Shown here: piece after piece, positions 22,545 to 34,030 of the stretch
How positions within the stretch are numbered: position 1 is the first letter of the stretch
Layout: every line of letters begins with the position of its first letter
DNA from: Phyto melanocephala
Taxonomy: Eukaryota > Arthropoda > Insecta > Diptera > Rhinophoridae
Direction of reading: 5' to 3'
Assembly (NCBI GenBank): GCA_941918925.1
Contig: OW799237.1
Location: forward strand, 88,261,015 to 88,325,014
Length of the DNA: 64,000 bases
The notes under the pieces: generated by a model
Told to the model about the DNA's origin: nothing
The model's database searches: none
Seen by the model: the letters and a program-made list of their open reading frames with translations, nothing else
Made by a program: the position numbers and the translations under genes

Positions 22545-23279
22545 TTTTATACCCTTCACACAGTGAAAAAGGGTATATATAGGTTTGTCATTCCGTGTGA
22601 AATTTCTACAATTTTCATTTCCGACCCCATAAAGTATATATTTTCTGAAAGCTTATGAATAGGGGAGTCGATTAAGCTCTGTCAGTCTGTCCGTCTGTCC
22701 GTGTGTATGTTGAAATCAACTTTTTGAAGCCCCCCGATATAGGTTGGACCCGGGTAAGGTATTAAAATATCACAAATATTCGGGAGTAGATCGGTATTGA
22801 AAATCAGAAACATCGGTACATAAACAACTGAGATATGAGCAAAAACCCACGACCACCTCGATTTTTTTTCACAAAAACAACATTACAACAACAACATACA
22901 TACATACAAACGTGTATACTGGTTAGAAAAAACGTGGCATCGAATCCCAGCTGAGCCAAAAAAAATTTTTTTATATTATTTTTTGTTTTAATTTTTTATT
23001 TAAATTTTTTTTTTTTTTTTTTATATTTATTATATATATTTTAATTATTTTTTTTTAAATTTTTTTTTTTTTAATTTTTTTTTTATTTATTTTTTTTATA
23101 TTTTTTTTAACATACATACATATGTTAATTTATAATTTTACAATGGGATGTTTTTATATATGTCTGTACGTATTTCATATGGGATGAATGGTGATACAAA
23201 CTACTGTTATTGCATGACTACACATTGTGAAGGGTATATAAGATTTGGCACGGCCGAATATATCGCTCTTACTTGTTTA
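22545..23279 (+). mobile_element. INE-1-like element, full length, short form
   Basis: Both ends are present. 5' tttttatacccttcacacag and aaaaagggtatatatagg; ccccataaagtatata; tctgtccgtctgtccgtgtg; the gccccccgatataggttgg segment; a caacaacatacatacataca microsatellite; catcgaatcccagctgagcc; a long T-rich tract; then attgtgaagggtatataaga, the near-stem ttggcacggccgaa, and tcgctcttacttgttt. It is the best match to the 8.4-9.1 kb copy. No target duplication is visible, as expected for Helentrons. Confidence 0.8.
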
Positions 23280-24392
23280 TATCTCAAATGCTCTAAAGAA
23301 TTATGGGATTCGGGTTCCTTGTATTCTTCAAAAGGGCGGAATTTCGGTATGGCAACTTTGGCGGAGCTACAAATTTTTATCGGGGTGGCAAAGGCCTAAA
23401 AATGTTATTTTTGTAAGTTGGAAAAATATTGAACAGAGTTAAACTTTGTATATTAATTGTAAAAAGTTAATTTCTTCAATGGTAGATCATTTATGACACG
23501 CCCATCTAGTAACAATTGATTTGTGTATAAGTAGCTATGCAATGTAATTTGCAACTAAATTTTTATCAAATTTAAATTTGCACACGCACTTAGTTCCGGT
23601 TACAATATAAAAAAGTGGTGTCATGCCCACTCATGCTAATTATTTCTTTAAACCAGCTTTTACTTGAGTAACTAAAATGAACTTGTCACACACATGTAAA
23701 TATATATTATAATGGGAAAAAACCTGGGCTGTAAATAAACATGCTTACATAACAAGTTGAACTGAAAGAAAATAATATCGTCCCCTGTACGCGAAATTAT
23801 CGTATGTTACAAAAACAAAATTTTACAGGAGAGCGTTTTTATTACTTTTAAATAAATAAAAACGTAAATAACATTGCTGCATACGACAAAATGTACACAG
23901 TGTTATCTCCATAACTAAAACAGTTATCGCTGTAATATTTTATCAGCAGATGAAATGATGGATGTATAATTAATTTGCATAAAAATTACGATTTCTAAAA
24001 AACGTAACATGTGATAATTTCGCGCATAGGGGTCGATATGAAGATGTGATTGTTTTACATCAACAACAGTTACTAAAAACATAATTAATTTTATGATGCC
24101 ATACAGAGTGGACCAACGGGCTTTAAAGCTTAATAACTTTTTCGTTAAAATATTTTATTTTTACAAAATAAATGTTGGTTATAAAGATTAAGAACAGGAT
24201 GAATACGAAGCTGTTATTTGTATTGAATTTCCGTTAAGTTTATGTTCGTCTACTTGATGACCTATGTATGTCATACTCAATACTCAACTTTTCTGTTTAA
24301 ACTAATATTTAAAATAAAAATATTTAGTTAAATACAGTAAAATATCTGCATGTTAAAAATGTTAAAAATGTTAAAAAAATACACTTTTAAGT
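23280..24392. other. AT-rich non-coding stretch
   Basis: No gene recognised. Isolated 'gacacgcccatc' (near 23496) and 'atgcccactcatg' suggest old repeat debris, not delimitable. Confidence 0.5.
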
Positions 24393-25174
24393 TAGGGTTG
24401 CCATCCGTCCTCTTTTTCCCGGACACCGTCCTCTTTTTTAGGGCATCCGGGGCAGTCCTACTTCTTTTTTAGCAAATGTCCGGGGTTGTCCGGCTTTTTG
24501 CACCTTCTCTGAAGTTTTTTCTTACATTTAAACTTTAAATCACATGTTACATGTATAAAAAAAAGATTTAGGTGCTCGTACAATTAGTTTTGAAAAAGTA
24601 CAATTTTAAAACTTCTCTTTGTACAAAATTAGTTTTATTATCCTTAATTGCCGCTATTTATCGAAGTGGCCTATTTTAACTTGTCTTTTTTTTAAAAAAA
24701 AGATCGGCAAAGGGGTCTGCTTGTCAGCTGTGTGTTTTTCATAAAGTTTGTTTTCCAGATATAGAAGAAAGTCTTGAACAAAAAATATAGTAAGGGTATA
24801 TAATTTTGATATGGATTGCCTAGAGTTTTACAAATATTTGAAGAGATGCGATGGTAATATATTGCCTCAAAGTGGAAGTGTTGTAAAATATATGTAAAAT
24901 TTTTAAAAGTGTACATTCCCAATAATGAATGCAATGAATTTTTGTTGTTTTTTTTTTGCTTTTATTTTCAACCATTAAATCAGAATGATATGTTCAGTTT
25001 GTATTTTTGTAAATAAAGTTTTTTCGTAGAAACAAATTTTGTTTTTGTATTTTAAATGGCGTCGTAAATTTTAACAAATTAAATTTTTTTTTAAATGTGT
25101 CCTCTTTTTTTGGGCAAATGTCCTACATTTTTTATGCTGGCGTTCTCTTTTTTTAAATGGAAATTGCAACCCTA
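24393..25174. mobile_element. Non-autonomous hAT-type element
   Basis: Ends TAGGGTTGCCATCC and, complemented from the right, TAGGGTTGCAATTTCC, flanked by a perfect 8-bp duplication TTTTAAGT (24385-24392 and 25175-25182). An 8-bp duplication with short TIRs defines the hAT superfamily. Next to both ends lie repeats of gtcctctttttt and gcaaatgtcc, the subterminal repeats typical of hAT transposase binding. No transposase is readable, so it depends on an autonomous relative. Confidence 0.85.
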
Positions 25175-25674
25175 TTTTAAGTAAAAGATCTATCTTTGGT
25201 AATTTTTTTTTTATTTTAATCTCTAGATTTGCTAATAAATATTCGTTACTCCCTAATAAAAATAAATATAATTTGTGTAGGTTTAAGCAAACACGAAAAA
25301 TAAATACAAAATAGCGTTTGAAGTATAAGACTTTTCAGATGAGGCGTAAAACAATTGTAGTTAGCAGACTGCTTTCAATTTCCTTTAATTGCTTTCACTG
25401 CTAGTAAATCTGTAATTTGAGGCTATGGATGAATAATAAGAACCAGTTGCAATAATTAAATAAACATATTACACTCAATACCTAATTAATTTTTGCAAAA
25501 TGTGGTTGATAACAAGGATTAGTTATATTTAGAGGCGAAGAGTGAATAAAATGGAATTGAGAAATATAATATTTCATTTCAGGAACACATTTGTGCGTGC
25601 ATAGGTAATCTGCATATACTTTACGAAACACCTTTATATAAGATATTTGGATTTCTGTGTTCAAATACATTCGT

Positions 25675-26180
25675 GACATGATAGTGGCAACGAATGCCAA
25701 AAAAGTTCAGTTAGGTTTGCTATTTTACTATGAATAGACTAACAAAAAAACATCGCATACAAATTATTAAATTTTATTATTAAAGTTTGTGCTGTGTGAG
25801 AAATGAGTTTTGTAGCTTTGTAACACCTTTCAAGCTAACCAAAGTTTACAGCAATTTTTACTGTATATGCCAGTATCCATGAAGTTCGTACCTTTTCAAG
25901 AACGATTAAAATCGCAACGATACAATTATGAAAGCAACATACCGTAAAATAATTACCGACTTCTATTCTGCCCAAAATGGAAGAATTGGACTTGTTTGGC
26001 ATGTGGTTTAACAAGACGTTGTAACATGACACACAGCATACGATATAATGTACCAACTGATAGCTAAGTTTGGTAAGCAAGTAATCTCACGTTTTCCAGC
26101 AGGCCAATGGCTGTCAATATCATGCGATTTGACCTTACTAGGCTATTTTCTTAAAAATAAGTGAAGACTCTTGTATACAG
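25675..26180 (+). pseudogene. mariner-type (DD41D-like) transposase relic
   Basis: Start region MNRLTKKHRIQIIKFYY near 25731 is the N-terminal helix of this family (compare MNKLANELRLQCLQFYYQNS at 40530). A large internal deletion follows, then ELDLFGMWF near 25985, a frameshift, TCHTAYDIMYQL, KFGKQVISRF and SCDLTLLGYFL. The second catalytic aspartate box and the third are both mutated or frame-shifted. It is the same lineage as the 40.5 kb relic. Confidence 0.6.
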
Positions 26181-26454
26181 GGACAAGCCCAACACCCAAG
26201 CGACTTAAAAATCAACCAGTTTGTATGTATGAAAGATTTTCATGAAATTTTGTATACATATCGGGTAGGTCTGGGAATCGGTCTGCATATATTTTTTATA
26301 CCCCTTAACGCCACGCCACTTTTCATGCCCCCTCAGGTAGGCCAGACTACTGAACCGATTCTCTTAAAATTTTCACATAATATAACTAAGTCTCTGGTAT
26401 TCTGATGTACAATACAAAAACAATCCGTACCCATACAAAATTGCTGAAAGTCAA

Positions 26455-28095
26455 CCAATACAACTCACTCCAATCGTCACATCACAGATTTTATCAGCCA
26501 TGGAGAGCATGAAATTATCGTTTAATAGTGAACCGGATGGCAACTGTGTCTTAAAACATTGCGCAAATGAACTTACTACTACTCCACTTGCAATTATATA
26601 CAATAATTCAATAAAACTTGGTTATTTTCCTCAGTTTTGGAAGGACTCCTATATAATTCCGCTTTTTAAATCCGGTAAAAAATCGAATGTTACGAACTAT
26701 AGAGGTATCGCGAAGCTTAGTGCGATTCCAAAACTTTTTGAGAAATGCATTACGGATAATATATGCCATCAAATATCATCTATTCTATCTTCTATCATCA
26801 ACACGGTTTTAGAAAAGGCTGCTCTATACTAACTAACCTTTTGAAACTTACCACTGTTGTTCATAATGGTTTTAATAATAAACAACTGACAGATGTAATC
26901 TATATTGACTTCAGTAAGGCTTTTGATCAAGTTAATTATGATCTGCTTCTACACAAGCTTTATCTTATGGGATTCTTATGATAAAGACTTTGAATTGGAT
27001 AAACTCGTACCTAACAGGTCGTAAACAGTGTGTTCTTTTTAACAATGTTACTTCTTATAATATTGCAGTAAAATCTGGTGTTCCTCAAGGTAGCCATTTG
27101 GATTCTATTTCATTTTCGCCCTTTATAAATGATTTGCCAAGTGCAATCAAATTTTGGAATGTTTTAATGTATGCTGATGACGTAAAAATTTTTCTTAGTT
27201 ACAAAAACATTCAGGATGGAACTCAGTTACAACATGATTTGAATAAATTTTTGGAATGGTGCAATATTAATTTAATGACTCTCAACCTATAAAAAATGCA
27301 AACATATGAGATTCTCAAGAAATTGGAATGCTGGTTGTCTCTTTTTTCTGGGTGGTTATCAACTTGAACTGGTTTCGGAGTTTCTGGATCTAGGCGTTCT
27401 TTTTAACCCTAAACTAAATTTCAACAACCATATTGTTATGATGGTAAATAAATCTCATGGTGTTCTCGCTTTTATAAAACGTTGGGCTAAAGAGTTTACA
27501 GAACCACAGATAACTGTACGGTTGTACACCTCATTAGTAAGACCTATTCTAGACATCGGATCTATTATTTGGGATCCTTATACCAATTTTCAGAAGGATC
27601 GAATCGAATCTGTTCAGAAACAATTCCTTCTATTTTGTTTAGATCATACAACATGGGATCCTGATAGAAATATTCTGCCATACACAACTAGACTTGCTAC
27701 AATTAAGTTGCCAACGTTAGAAAGTAGACGAATTATGCTTAATGTAACTTTTATGGTGAATTTATTAAATGGTTCTGTTAATTCTGAATTTTTGCTGAGT
27801 AATATCAACTTTAATGTTCCACTTAGAGCTACTCGGAATTTTACTCCTCTTTATCTAAGATGTCTTCAAACTAACTACGCTGATGCTGACCCACTAAGGA
27901 GAATATCGAAAAACTATAATGATCTTTATAACTTCATTGATTTTTCTGTAAATGTTAATATAATTAAACGTAATATTATTCTGTTCTTAAATATTTGTAA
28001 TTAGCTAAGTTTATTTTTTGCATGTATTTATTTTTTGGTCTGTAAGGATTTATAATCTATAGACTTTAATTAAATATAAATAAATAATGATTAAT
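26455..28095 (+). pseudogene. I/jockey-group non-LTR reverse transcriptase relic
   Basis: RT split over four shifted frames but in order: EPDGNCVLKHCANEL and WKDSYIIPLFKSGKK (fingers), HGFRKGCSILTNLLKL, motif A YIDFSKAFDQVNYDLL near 26905, motif B SGVPQGSHLDS near 27075, active site MYADDVKIF near 27170, then a 232-codon C-terminal frame with FLDLGVLFNPKLNFNNHI, FIKRWAKEF, SLVRPILDIGSIIWDPY and RIESVQKQF. It ends at TAG 28002-28004 and a short taaataaataatgattaa tail. It lacks ORF1 and the endonuclease (5' truncation). A second relic of the same family lies at 44.9-46.4 kb. Confidence 0.8.
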
Positions 28096-28542
28096 AAGAT
28101 ACTTTTTTACCACGCCTTATTTAACGCCCACTCCTTTAATTATGTATTTGCATCGATATAGGTTTTAGTATTTTTCTTCAAATTGTACACAATTTATAGT
28201 CCAGCCAATGCAGATATAAACGCTTGAGATTTGATTTACATCTATTTTTATACTCCTAAATATTTAGGGTGACTCACCCCAAGGGACAATTTATGCCTCA
28301 CCTAAATAACGTAACAATTTTAATGAAATTTAAAACTAAGATAGATCTGCGTACCGTAGAACACATATGGTTTACGTTTTTTTTATGTACTCAGAGTAAA
28401 TTAGTTTTTTTTATTGAACTAAAAAAATATTGCCTAGACCAAAAATTCAAATGAATAAAAAAAAACGATAACACTTAGGATATCTAAAAAAGTTTATTCC
28501 TACCGAATAAAATTTTTTTATAATAGTTTACATCATATCTTT
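28096..28542. other. Spacer, possibly the distal half of an older repeat
   Basis: 'ccacgccttatttaacgccc' near 28111 resembles 'cttaacgccacgccactttt' near 26307, so the RT relic between may have landed in an old repeat. No gene. Confidence 0.35.
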
Positions 28543-28727
28543 GGTGCCGCGGTGGACTAGTCAGTAGTGTGCTGGTCTGCTAGTTTGGAGGTTGCAGGTT
28601 CGATTCCCGTCAGACTCTGGACTGGTCTCTCTCTTCTTTTCTATTCTATTATATTCAGGTATCACAAAGGGATCAATATAATGGACCCAAGTGAGCTGCA
28701 CAGCTGCCTGTTCTACCTAACCTAATC
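28543..28727 (+). mobile_element. tRNA-derived SINE, copy 1
   Basis: A tRNA-like head: ggtgccgcggtggactagtc (A-box region), tgctggtctgctagt, and a perfect B-box GGTTCGATTCC at 28597-28607. A body with pyrimidine-rich ctctctcttcttttctattc follows, then gagctgcacagctgcctgtt and a ctacctaacctaat tail. An imperfect duplication (atcatatctt / atcatactta) flanks it. RNA polymerase III promoter boxes plus a non-tRNA body define a SINE; the head is too degenerate for a functional tRNA. Confidence 0.7.
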
Positions 28728-30082
28728 ATACTTATTTTCATGCCACTATACATTTTTCATACATCCGTTTTGTTATTGTTTTCACTTAAAAAGAAATTGT
28801 TTTTAATTAAAAATAGCACGTAAAGTATGTATGTTCATTATGCGGTTAAATTATTTAACTAAAATTTTTCTCTCCATTTTTTTTTTTTGCTTCCCAATTA
28901 AACCACAAATAAATGTCATTCTCAGATACATTTCACATTTATTGCCACTATTATGTCCTTCTTATATAATTTTTAAATGTCATGACTGTTATATAATTTT
29001 AATTTTTTATTTAATAAATGGCTGTCATTCAACAATATTTGTGGCTTTTATATCTTTTTTTTTTAACATTAAGTACATTTCAAGTTGGCATCATATCGTC
29101 ATATTCTCTGGGTAATGTATAATCATAGTTTCTTAAAAGACAATAAAAACTTTTCTGATTACAAGGCTGCTAAAGGATTTTAACATTAGAGTTTATAATA
29201 ACAAACAAATAAAAATTATTTTAATAAAATTCAATCATCATTCTGAACACTTGTTGTAGTGTTGTAATAAATTGAGTGAAAAATCCGCCTTCACACCAAA
29301 GGAATAGGCATGATTACGGTTCTTTTACTTTTAGATCTATGAATAAAGTGTATGATTTTAATTAAAACATATTACGGGTGCATGTAGTCATATCGAGGTA
29401 ATATTTAAATTATCTTGCACTTACCATATTATGACCACAAATGATTATTAAATAATCCCATATAACCATAAAATAATAATTTATTTCGTAGTTACAATCA
29501 CAGTAAACTAATGCAAAACCACAAACAGTTTTAAAATTATTTTAATATGTTCTCATGTACCATAAAATAAACAATTATGATCATAAAGCATTTAAATGTT
29601 ATAATATAATTCCATATAATCATAATATGACTATAAGGTAAACATAAATTTTTTATTATTTTCTAAAATAAGTTTTTTTTTGCTATTAGTTTAATAAATT
29701 ATGCTCACATATGATCAGTAGTCACCGATGTAGCATACAAAGCACTACTTTTTAAAATTTTTGTCTATCTGTCTTTATGTATGTTTGCCTTAACTCCATT
29801 GTCTCAAAAAACCACTACATATATCGATATTAATAAATTTTATTGAGGAGATACTTTGATAACTAAATAAATAAACAATATGCTTTTTATTGCGAGACAA
29901 TAACTTATTTCTTGCAAAAGAAAAAAAAAAAAACCACTCATATAAAATGGTACTAGAAGGTTGGTATAAAGTAAATACGTATAAGGACACAACTTGAGGA
30001 AGGAATTTCATAATTTTAACTTACAACAATAATGTATTATTTTTCACAATAAAGTATATCAGAATTCATCTTAAAATAACTA
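28728..30082. other. AT-rich non-coding stretch
   Basis: No gene recognised. Between 29390 and 29640 are many catatnatga-type motifs, vaguely like the MITE at 30450 but without identifiable ends. Confidence 0.5.
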
Positions 30083-30360
30083 CAGTAGTAACTCGATTCT
30101 TGTACATACTTTATACTTGCACACCTCGATTCTTACAACATAGAAATATTTTTCATTACGCCCTCAGTACTTGCCACATCCGAAAATTTTGAACTCGATA
30201 CTTGCAACATTACTCTTGTATTAGTCTTGCGTGCTGCTATGTTTACGTTTTCTTAAACTGAATACATTTCGGCAAATCGCTGCCGTTTTATGCTGCTGAT
30301 GAAATGTTGTACATAATTTAAATCAGTTTTAAGCTGACTATTGGAAGGTGCGGTGTCATA

Positions 30361-30438
30361 ATGGCAAAGAAATAATTTACGTTGCTTACAATTAAAGACA
30401 AAGCTGCGATTTTAAAGAAATTAAGTGCTGGATTTTAG
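30361..30438 (+). pseudogene. pogo transposase start fragment
   Basis: MAKK, stop, FTLLTIKDKAAILKKLSAGF: the beginning of a psq-type helix-turn-helix as in pogo/Tigger transposases (LTIKxKxxIxxxLxxG). The coding sequence is cut here by a stop and then, twelve bases further on, by the MITE insertion. Nothing of the catalytic domain remains beyond the MITE. Confidence 0.55.
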
Positions 30439-30449
30439 TACTTAACAAC

Positions 30450-31133
30450 ACGCAAAGAAAAACCATGGTTACGACATGATCACGACGGCCATATTATAGT
30501 TTCTATAACAATATTTGGCTGTCGAAAACAAGTAATAAATATTTTTGTTTCATTTCATCATATATTTGGTCACGATAATCAAGCATTTGTTTGAATTGTA
30601 TCATTAAATGTTTACTTTTCGTAAAAATTTCGAAATGGTTATCATATAAAAATAGTATAATTAAAAAAAATAATTTTACAAAAATAACATTTTATTCAAA
30701 AGCATTATATTTAAATCAAAAATAATCATTAAATAATAAGTGAGACAACAGTATGATTACAAATTAATCAAGCTATGATTTTTTTTTAATAATAATTTGA
30801 TTTCAACTGTTCTTCTTCTAGCTGAATAAATTTTTAGTATTTTAAAAGTTAAACGAAAAAATTTAAAAAAATATTGGTATAAAAATTGCAATTAAATTGT
30901 TAAGTACAATCAATAAGTGTATGTTACAGCAAAAGACAATAATTTGCCGTAAAAAAGCCAAGATTGTCGATTTCAATTGTAGTCATATATGTATATGATT
31001 ATTGAATGATACTTTAATTAAACATAATAATGATAACTGGTAACAATTATATGTTTTAACCATAATCATACAATTCAATCATAGTATGTTGCTCTTCGAT
31101 TATGGTTACCACAACCATATTTTTTCTTTGCGT
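30450..31133. mobile_element. Unclassified MITE (ACGCAAAG family), copy 1
   Basis: Terminal inverted repeats: left ACGCAAAGAAAAACCATGGT, complement of right ACGCAAAGAAAAAATATGGT. Interior landmarks acgacatgatcacgacggcc, attacaaattaatcaag and ttcaatcatagtatg all recur in order at 57562-58300. No open frame and no clear target duplication. It lies inside the pogo-like element and is therefore younger. Confidence 0.75.
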
Positions 31134-31619
31134 GAAGCGACTTTGTACAAAACAAACAAAAATTTTAAATTCATTTAATTCCACATAAAATACATATGTA
31201 TCTACTGTTATACGAATGCCTTAAACTTAAGTGTTTTGAATTGAAATACATATTAAACTAAGATTTTAAACAGATGTATGTGCCTCTTATTTTGTATGGG
31301 AAATTAATACTCGGTACTTGCGACAACCTCGAAACTTGCACCGAGCCCGGTTTTCCTTACGTGCAAGAATCGAGTTTCTACTGTACTATAAAAAAATATT
31401 TTTGGAGTCCGCAATGTGAATCGGGTTTAACTAGTTTTTAACAAACAAATAGTGCTGATTATAAAACGTTAGATGATATAGAAGACTTTTTCTACACCGC
31501 TAGATATGAAAAATTTACTTTTTAAATTTTAATTTAATTATCTATCACAATGTTTTTTTAAAGACCTTTTACAACGGTTGCTGTAATTTGTTTATAATAC
31601 ATATTTTTGTTTATAGATA

Positions 31620-31677
31620 ATGTAATATGGTTGTCGTGATCATGCCATAATCACTGTTTTTTTGGGCGTTCAATTGT
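31620..31677 (-). repeat. Solo end of an ACGCAAAG-like MITE
   Basis: The complement reads acgcccaaaaaaacagtgat then gcatgatcacgacaaccata, close to the left end of the 30450 MITE through its acatgatcacgac box. Similarity stops after ~50 bp and no partner end was found. Confidence 0.4.
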
Positions 31678-31798
31678 TACTAATATGCAATAACCCATTC
31701 AACTCTCTTTGCTGTGTACCCGAATTATAGCAAATCGTATAGTTAACTTGTCATTGCAGAATTTTATGGTTGTATCTAACGCATTTCGTTTCGGAATA

Positions 31799-32348
31799 TA
31801 AAAGGTCCGCTTCTTTTTAAGCTAGTGCTTATTTCGTGAATGGTAACTCTTAGCTCATGTCTGATTTGACAGATAATTAGTTTTATCCTTCCGCTGTACG
31901 AATATGGTTGTGTATACGCTTGAACAACGCTGCGAAATATTGCGACATTATTTTGGCCGATTTTGCCAAAAAAAATCATCTTTTCAGATGAAGCTCATTT
32001 TGATCTTGGCGGGCGGGTATGTAAACAAGCAAAATTGTCGTATTTGGGGCACAGAAAACCCGCACGCATACATTGAAAAGCCGATACACCCAAAACGAGC
32101 AACTGTTTGCTGCGGACTTTGGTCCAGAGGCATAATTGGGCCATTTTTCTTCGAAAATGAGCAAGGGGTGGCCGTAGTCAATGGCGATCTTTATCGGGCC
32201 ATGTTGAACGAATTTTTGTTCACAAAAATTGAAGAGGAAGATATTGGTAACATTTAGTTTCCACAGGACGGCGCTACGTGCCACACACCGTAGCTAAACT
32301 TTTTTATAGCATTTTCAGAAAAAAAAAGTTATTTGGCGGACCCTTTAA
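31799..32348 (+). pseudogene. mariner transposase deletion derivative with TIRs
   Basis: Flanked by inverted ends ataaaaggtccgc (31799) and ggcggacccttta (32335-32347). MVVYTLEQRCEILRHYF (N-terminal helix, 31904) is joined directly to the catalytic core, removing ~120 residues of DNA-binding domain. The core shows FSDEAHFDL (first aspartate, in the neighbouring frame near 31983), GGYVNKQNCRIWG, ENPH, TVCCGLWSRGIIGPFFFE and VNGDLYRAMLNEF. A stop replaces W before FPQDGATCHT (second aspartate box, near 32258). The third aspartate region is lost. Non-functional. Confidence 0.75.
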
Positions 32349-32634
32349 ATATGTAGTCAGCGTTAAGAAAATATGATTCCTGTAATAGAAATTTTATAAT
32401 CACAAAATAAAAGTCCGAATGCAAGAACTGTACCATTCGATGGGCAATATAGATATTTAGCACACCTTGTAGAGTGCTTAATGTCTTTTTGTAATTTATA
32501 ATAATGCCTTCAAAGGTGAATTGATGTTTTTGAATTTTTACTAACACTTCTTCAACATTGAGATTTGAAAGGCATCTGTTTAGACGTTCAGTTGTTTTGA
32601 CATTAACTTTTTATTAATTTTTTAAATAATTTTC
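32349..32634. other. Short unassigned stretch
   Basis: An open minus-strand frame of 72 codons lies here, with no domain I recognise. Confidence 0.35.
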
Positions 32635-32745
32635 CAAAAAATAAAAATTACGAAGTGCACGCAATGCATTTTGATTTGAACGCCCATTTTCGTTAAATGC
32701 TTTAAAAATCTTAAAGCGCTGCTCAATTGTGCACCTCTACATGGT
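32635..32745 (-). pseudogene. mariner transposase N-terminal fragment
   Basis: Minus-strand reading TIEQRFKIFKAFNENGRSNQ then NALRALRNF matches the first helix-turn-helix of insect mariner transposases (EQRxxIxxxYYENGRSxxxTLRALR). No start codon or downstream catalytic domain is found in this orientation. The previous relic lies head-on to it. Confidence 0.5.
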
Positions 32746-33499
32746 TGAATTTGTCAAACACAAAGAAATTTCGAATTAAGTTGTGCAAAATACTTGACGC
32801 TTAGGTGTGGCTCACAATTAACATCGTGCATAATGGTTGGACCGCCCTTTATTTCGATTTCTTTTAAATCAATAAAGTTAAAAAACTACTCATTTGTAAA
32901 AAAGTTTTTTATTAGGGAGAAAACTTAATAAATATTTTATTTAGAATTAATGAAAAACATAATTAATTACATTTTTGTTACTTTCAAAAATAACAACAGC
33001 ATAAACTTATTATGAAAATCATTTGCATAATTCAAAAAATATCGCAAAAAAAACTTCAAAATCAATTATGCTAAAATGGAATACAATTTCAACAAAAATC
33101 ACTCAGTTGGAAACATGCACATGTATGTATGTACGTGTTACATCACTGCCAAGGCGAATGCAAATTAAGAATAAATTTGGCAAAATATAAAAAATAATTC
33201 AAAAAATATTTAATATGATTAAGGAGCTGTAAACTAAAAGGTGACATCTGCTCACACATTTTCACAGAATAGTTGTGCCTGTAGGTGTTGATGTTTGTGT
33301 AAAAAAATACCTTCAAATTTTTACTCATTTATAAGTATACGAAAGTATTCTCTAACCCATAAATATACATACAAATGTATCTAGAACTGATTTAAATATG
33401 TATAGCTTTTCAATTTCATTTGCATATATTTACATACAATCTTTAATACTTGTAAAAGGTTTTCCAAAAAGAGTTACATGATTCCTTTTAAAAACCACA
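32746..33499. other. AT-rich non-coding stretch
   Basis: No gene or delimitable repeat seen. Confidence 0.5.
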
Positions 33500-34030
33500 T
33501 ACGTATTGTTTAGGGAATTCAAAAGTTTTTTTTATTTAATGTGAAATACAATCGATACAATTAAGTTCTAAATAAAACGTCATTCAAATGGCCTCCACGA
33601 CTGCTTCTGCGGGAAAGAATTCGATGAACTCAATTTTCGAGCACTTTTTCGACTAAATCAAGTCGTATGTCATGAATGTCACGTAAGGTATTGACTTTTA
33701 AAACTTGAAGAGAGTCTGGTTTATTCCAAAAGACCAATGACTTCAAAAAACCCTACAAGAAATAGTCTAATGGTGTTAAATCACAACTTCTGGGAGGCCA
33801 TTCAATATCACAATTTTTTGCAAAAATCGGATCTCCAAACTTTTCTCGCAACAATTCAATTGTTTCATTTGCTGTGTGGCACGTAGCCCCCGCCTTGTTG
33901 TAGCCAAATGTTGTCAAGATCAACTTCTTCCTATTTCGGCCGTAAAAAGTCGGTAATCTTCGATCTATACCGCTCTCCATTGACTGTAACGGTGTTACCA
34001 GCTTCATTTCGAAAGAAGTACGGACCGATT
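33500..34030 (-). pseudogene. mariner (DD41D-like) transposase relic, C-terminal half
   Basis: Minus strand: an NKAGATCHTANETIELLREK island (second aspartate changed, QQDG to NKAG), then KFGDP, WPPRSCDLTPLDYFL ending in the third aspartate. The remaining C-terminus decays through several stops to about 33500. From the G after the expected second aspartate to the third is 42 positions, i.e. 41 residues between them. Upstream, VTVNGERYR-like sequence is barely readable. Non-functional. Confidence 0.65.

Larger units (their letters stand above)
30083..31383 (+). mobile_element. pogo-like element 2, with nested MITE
   Basis: Termini CAGTAGTAACTCGATTCTTG and, complemented from the right, CAGTAGAAACTCGATTCTTG, flanked by TA at 30081-30082 and 31384-31385. 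Subterminal acttgc/ctcga repeats occur at both ends. Removing the inner MITE leaves ~617 bp. A decayed N-terminal transposase segment is inside. TIR start and TA target agree with the pogo group, but the subterminal sequence is unrelated to the 13.3 kb element, so it is a different family. Confidence 0.8.

Noticed and set aside
28543..28620. Functional tRNA gene
   Set aside because: The B-box is perfect, but the acceptor and D arms do not pair and a SINE body follows; a diverged relative at 54.1 kb supports a SINE.
29385..29645. Third full copy of the ACGCAAAG MITE
   Set aside because: It shares only short catatgat-type motifs common in AT-rich DNA; neither terminus is present.
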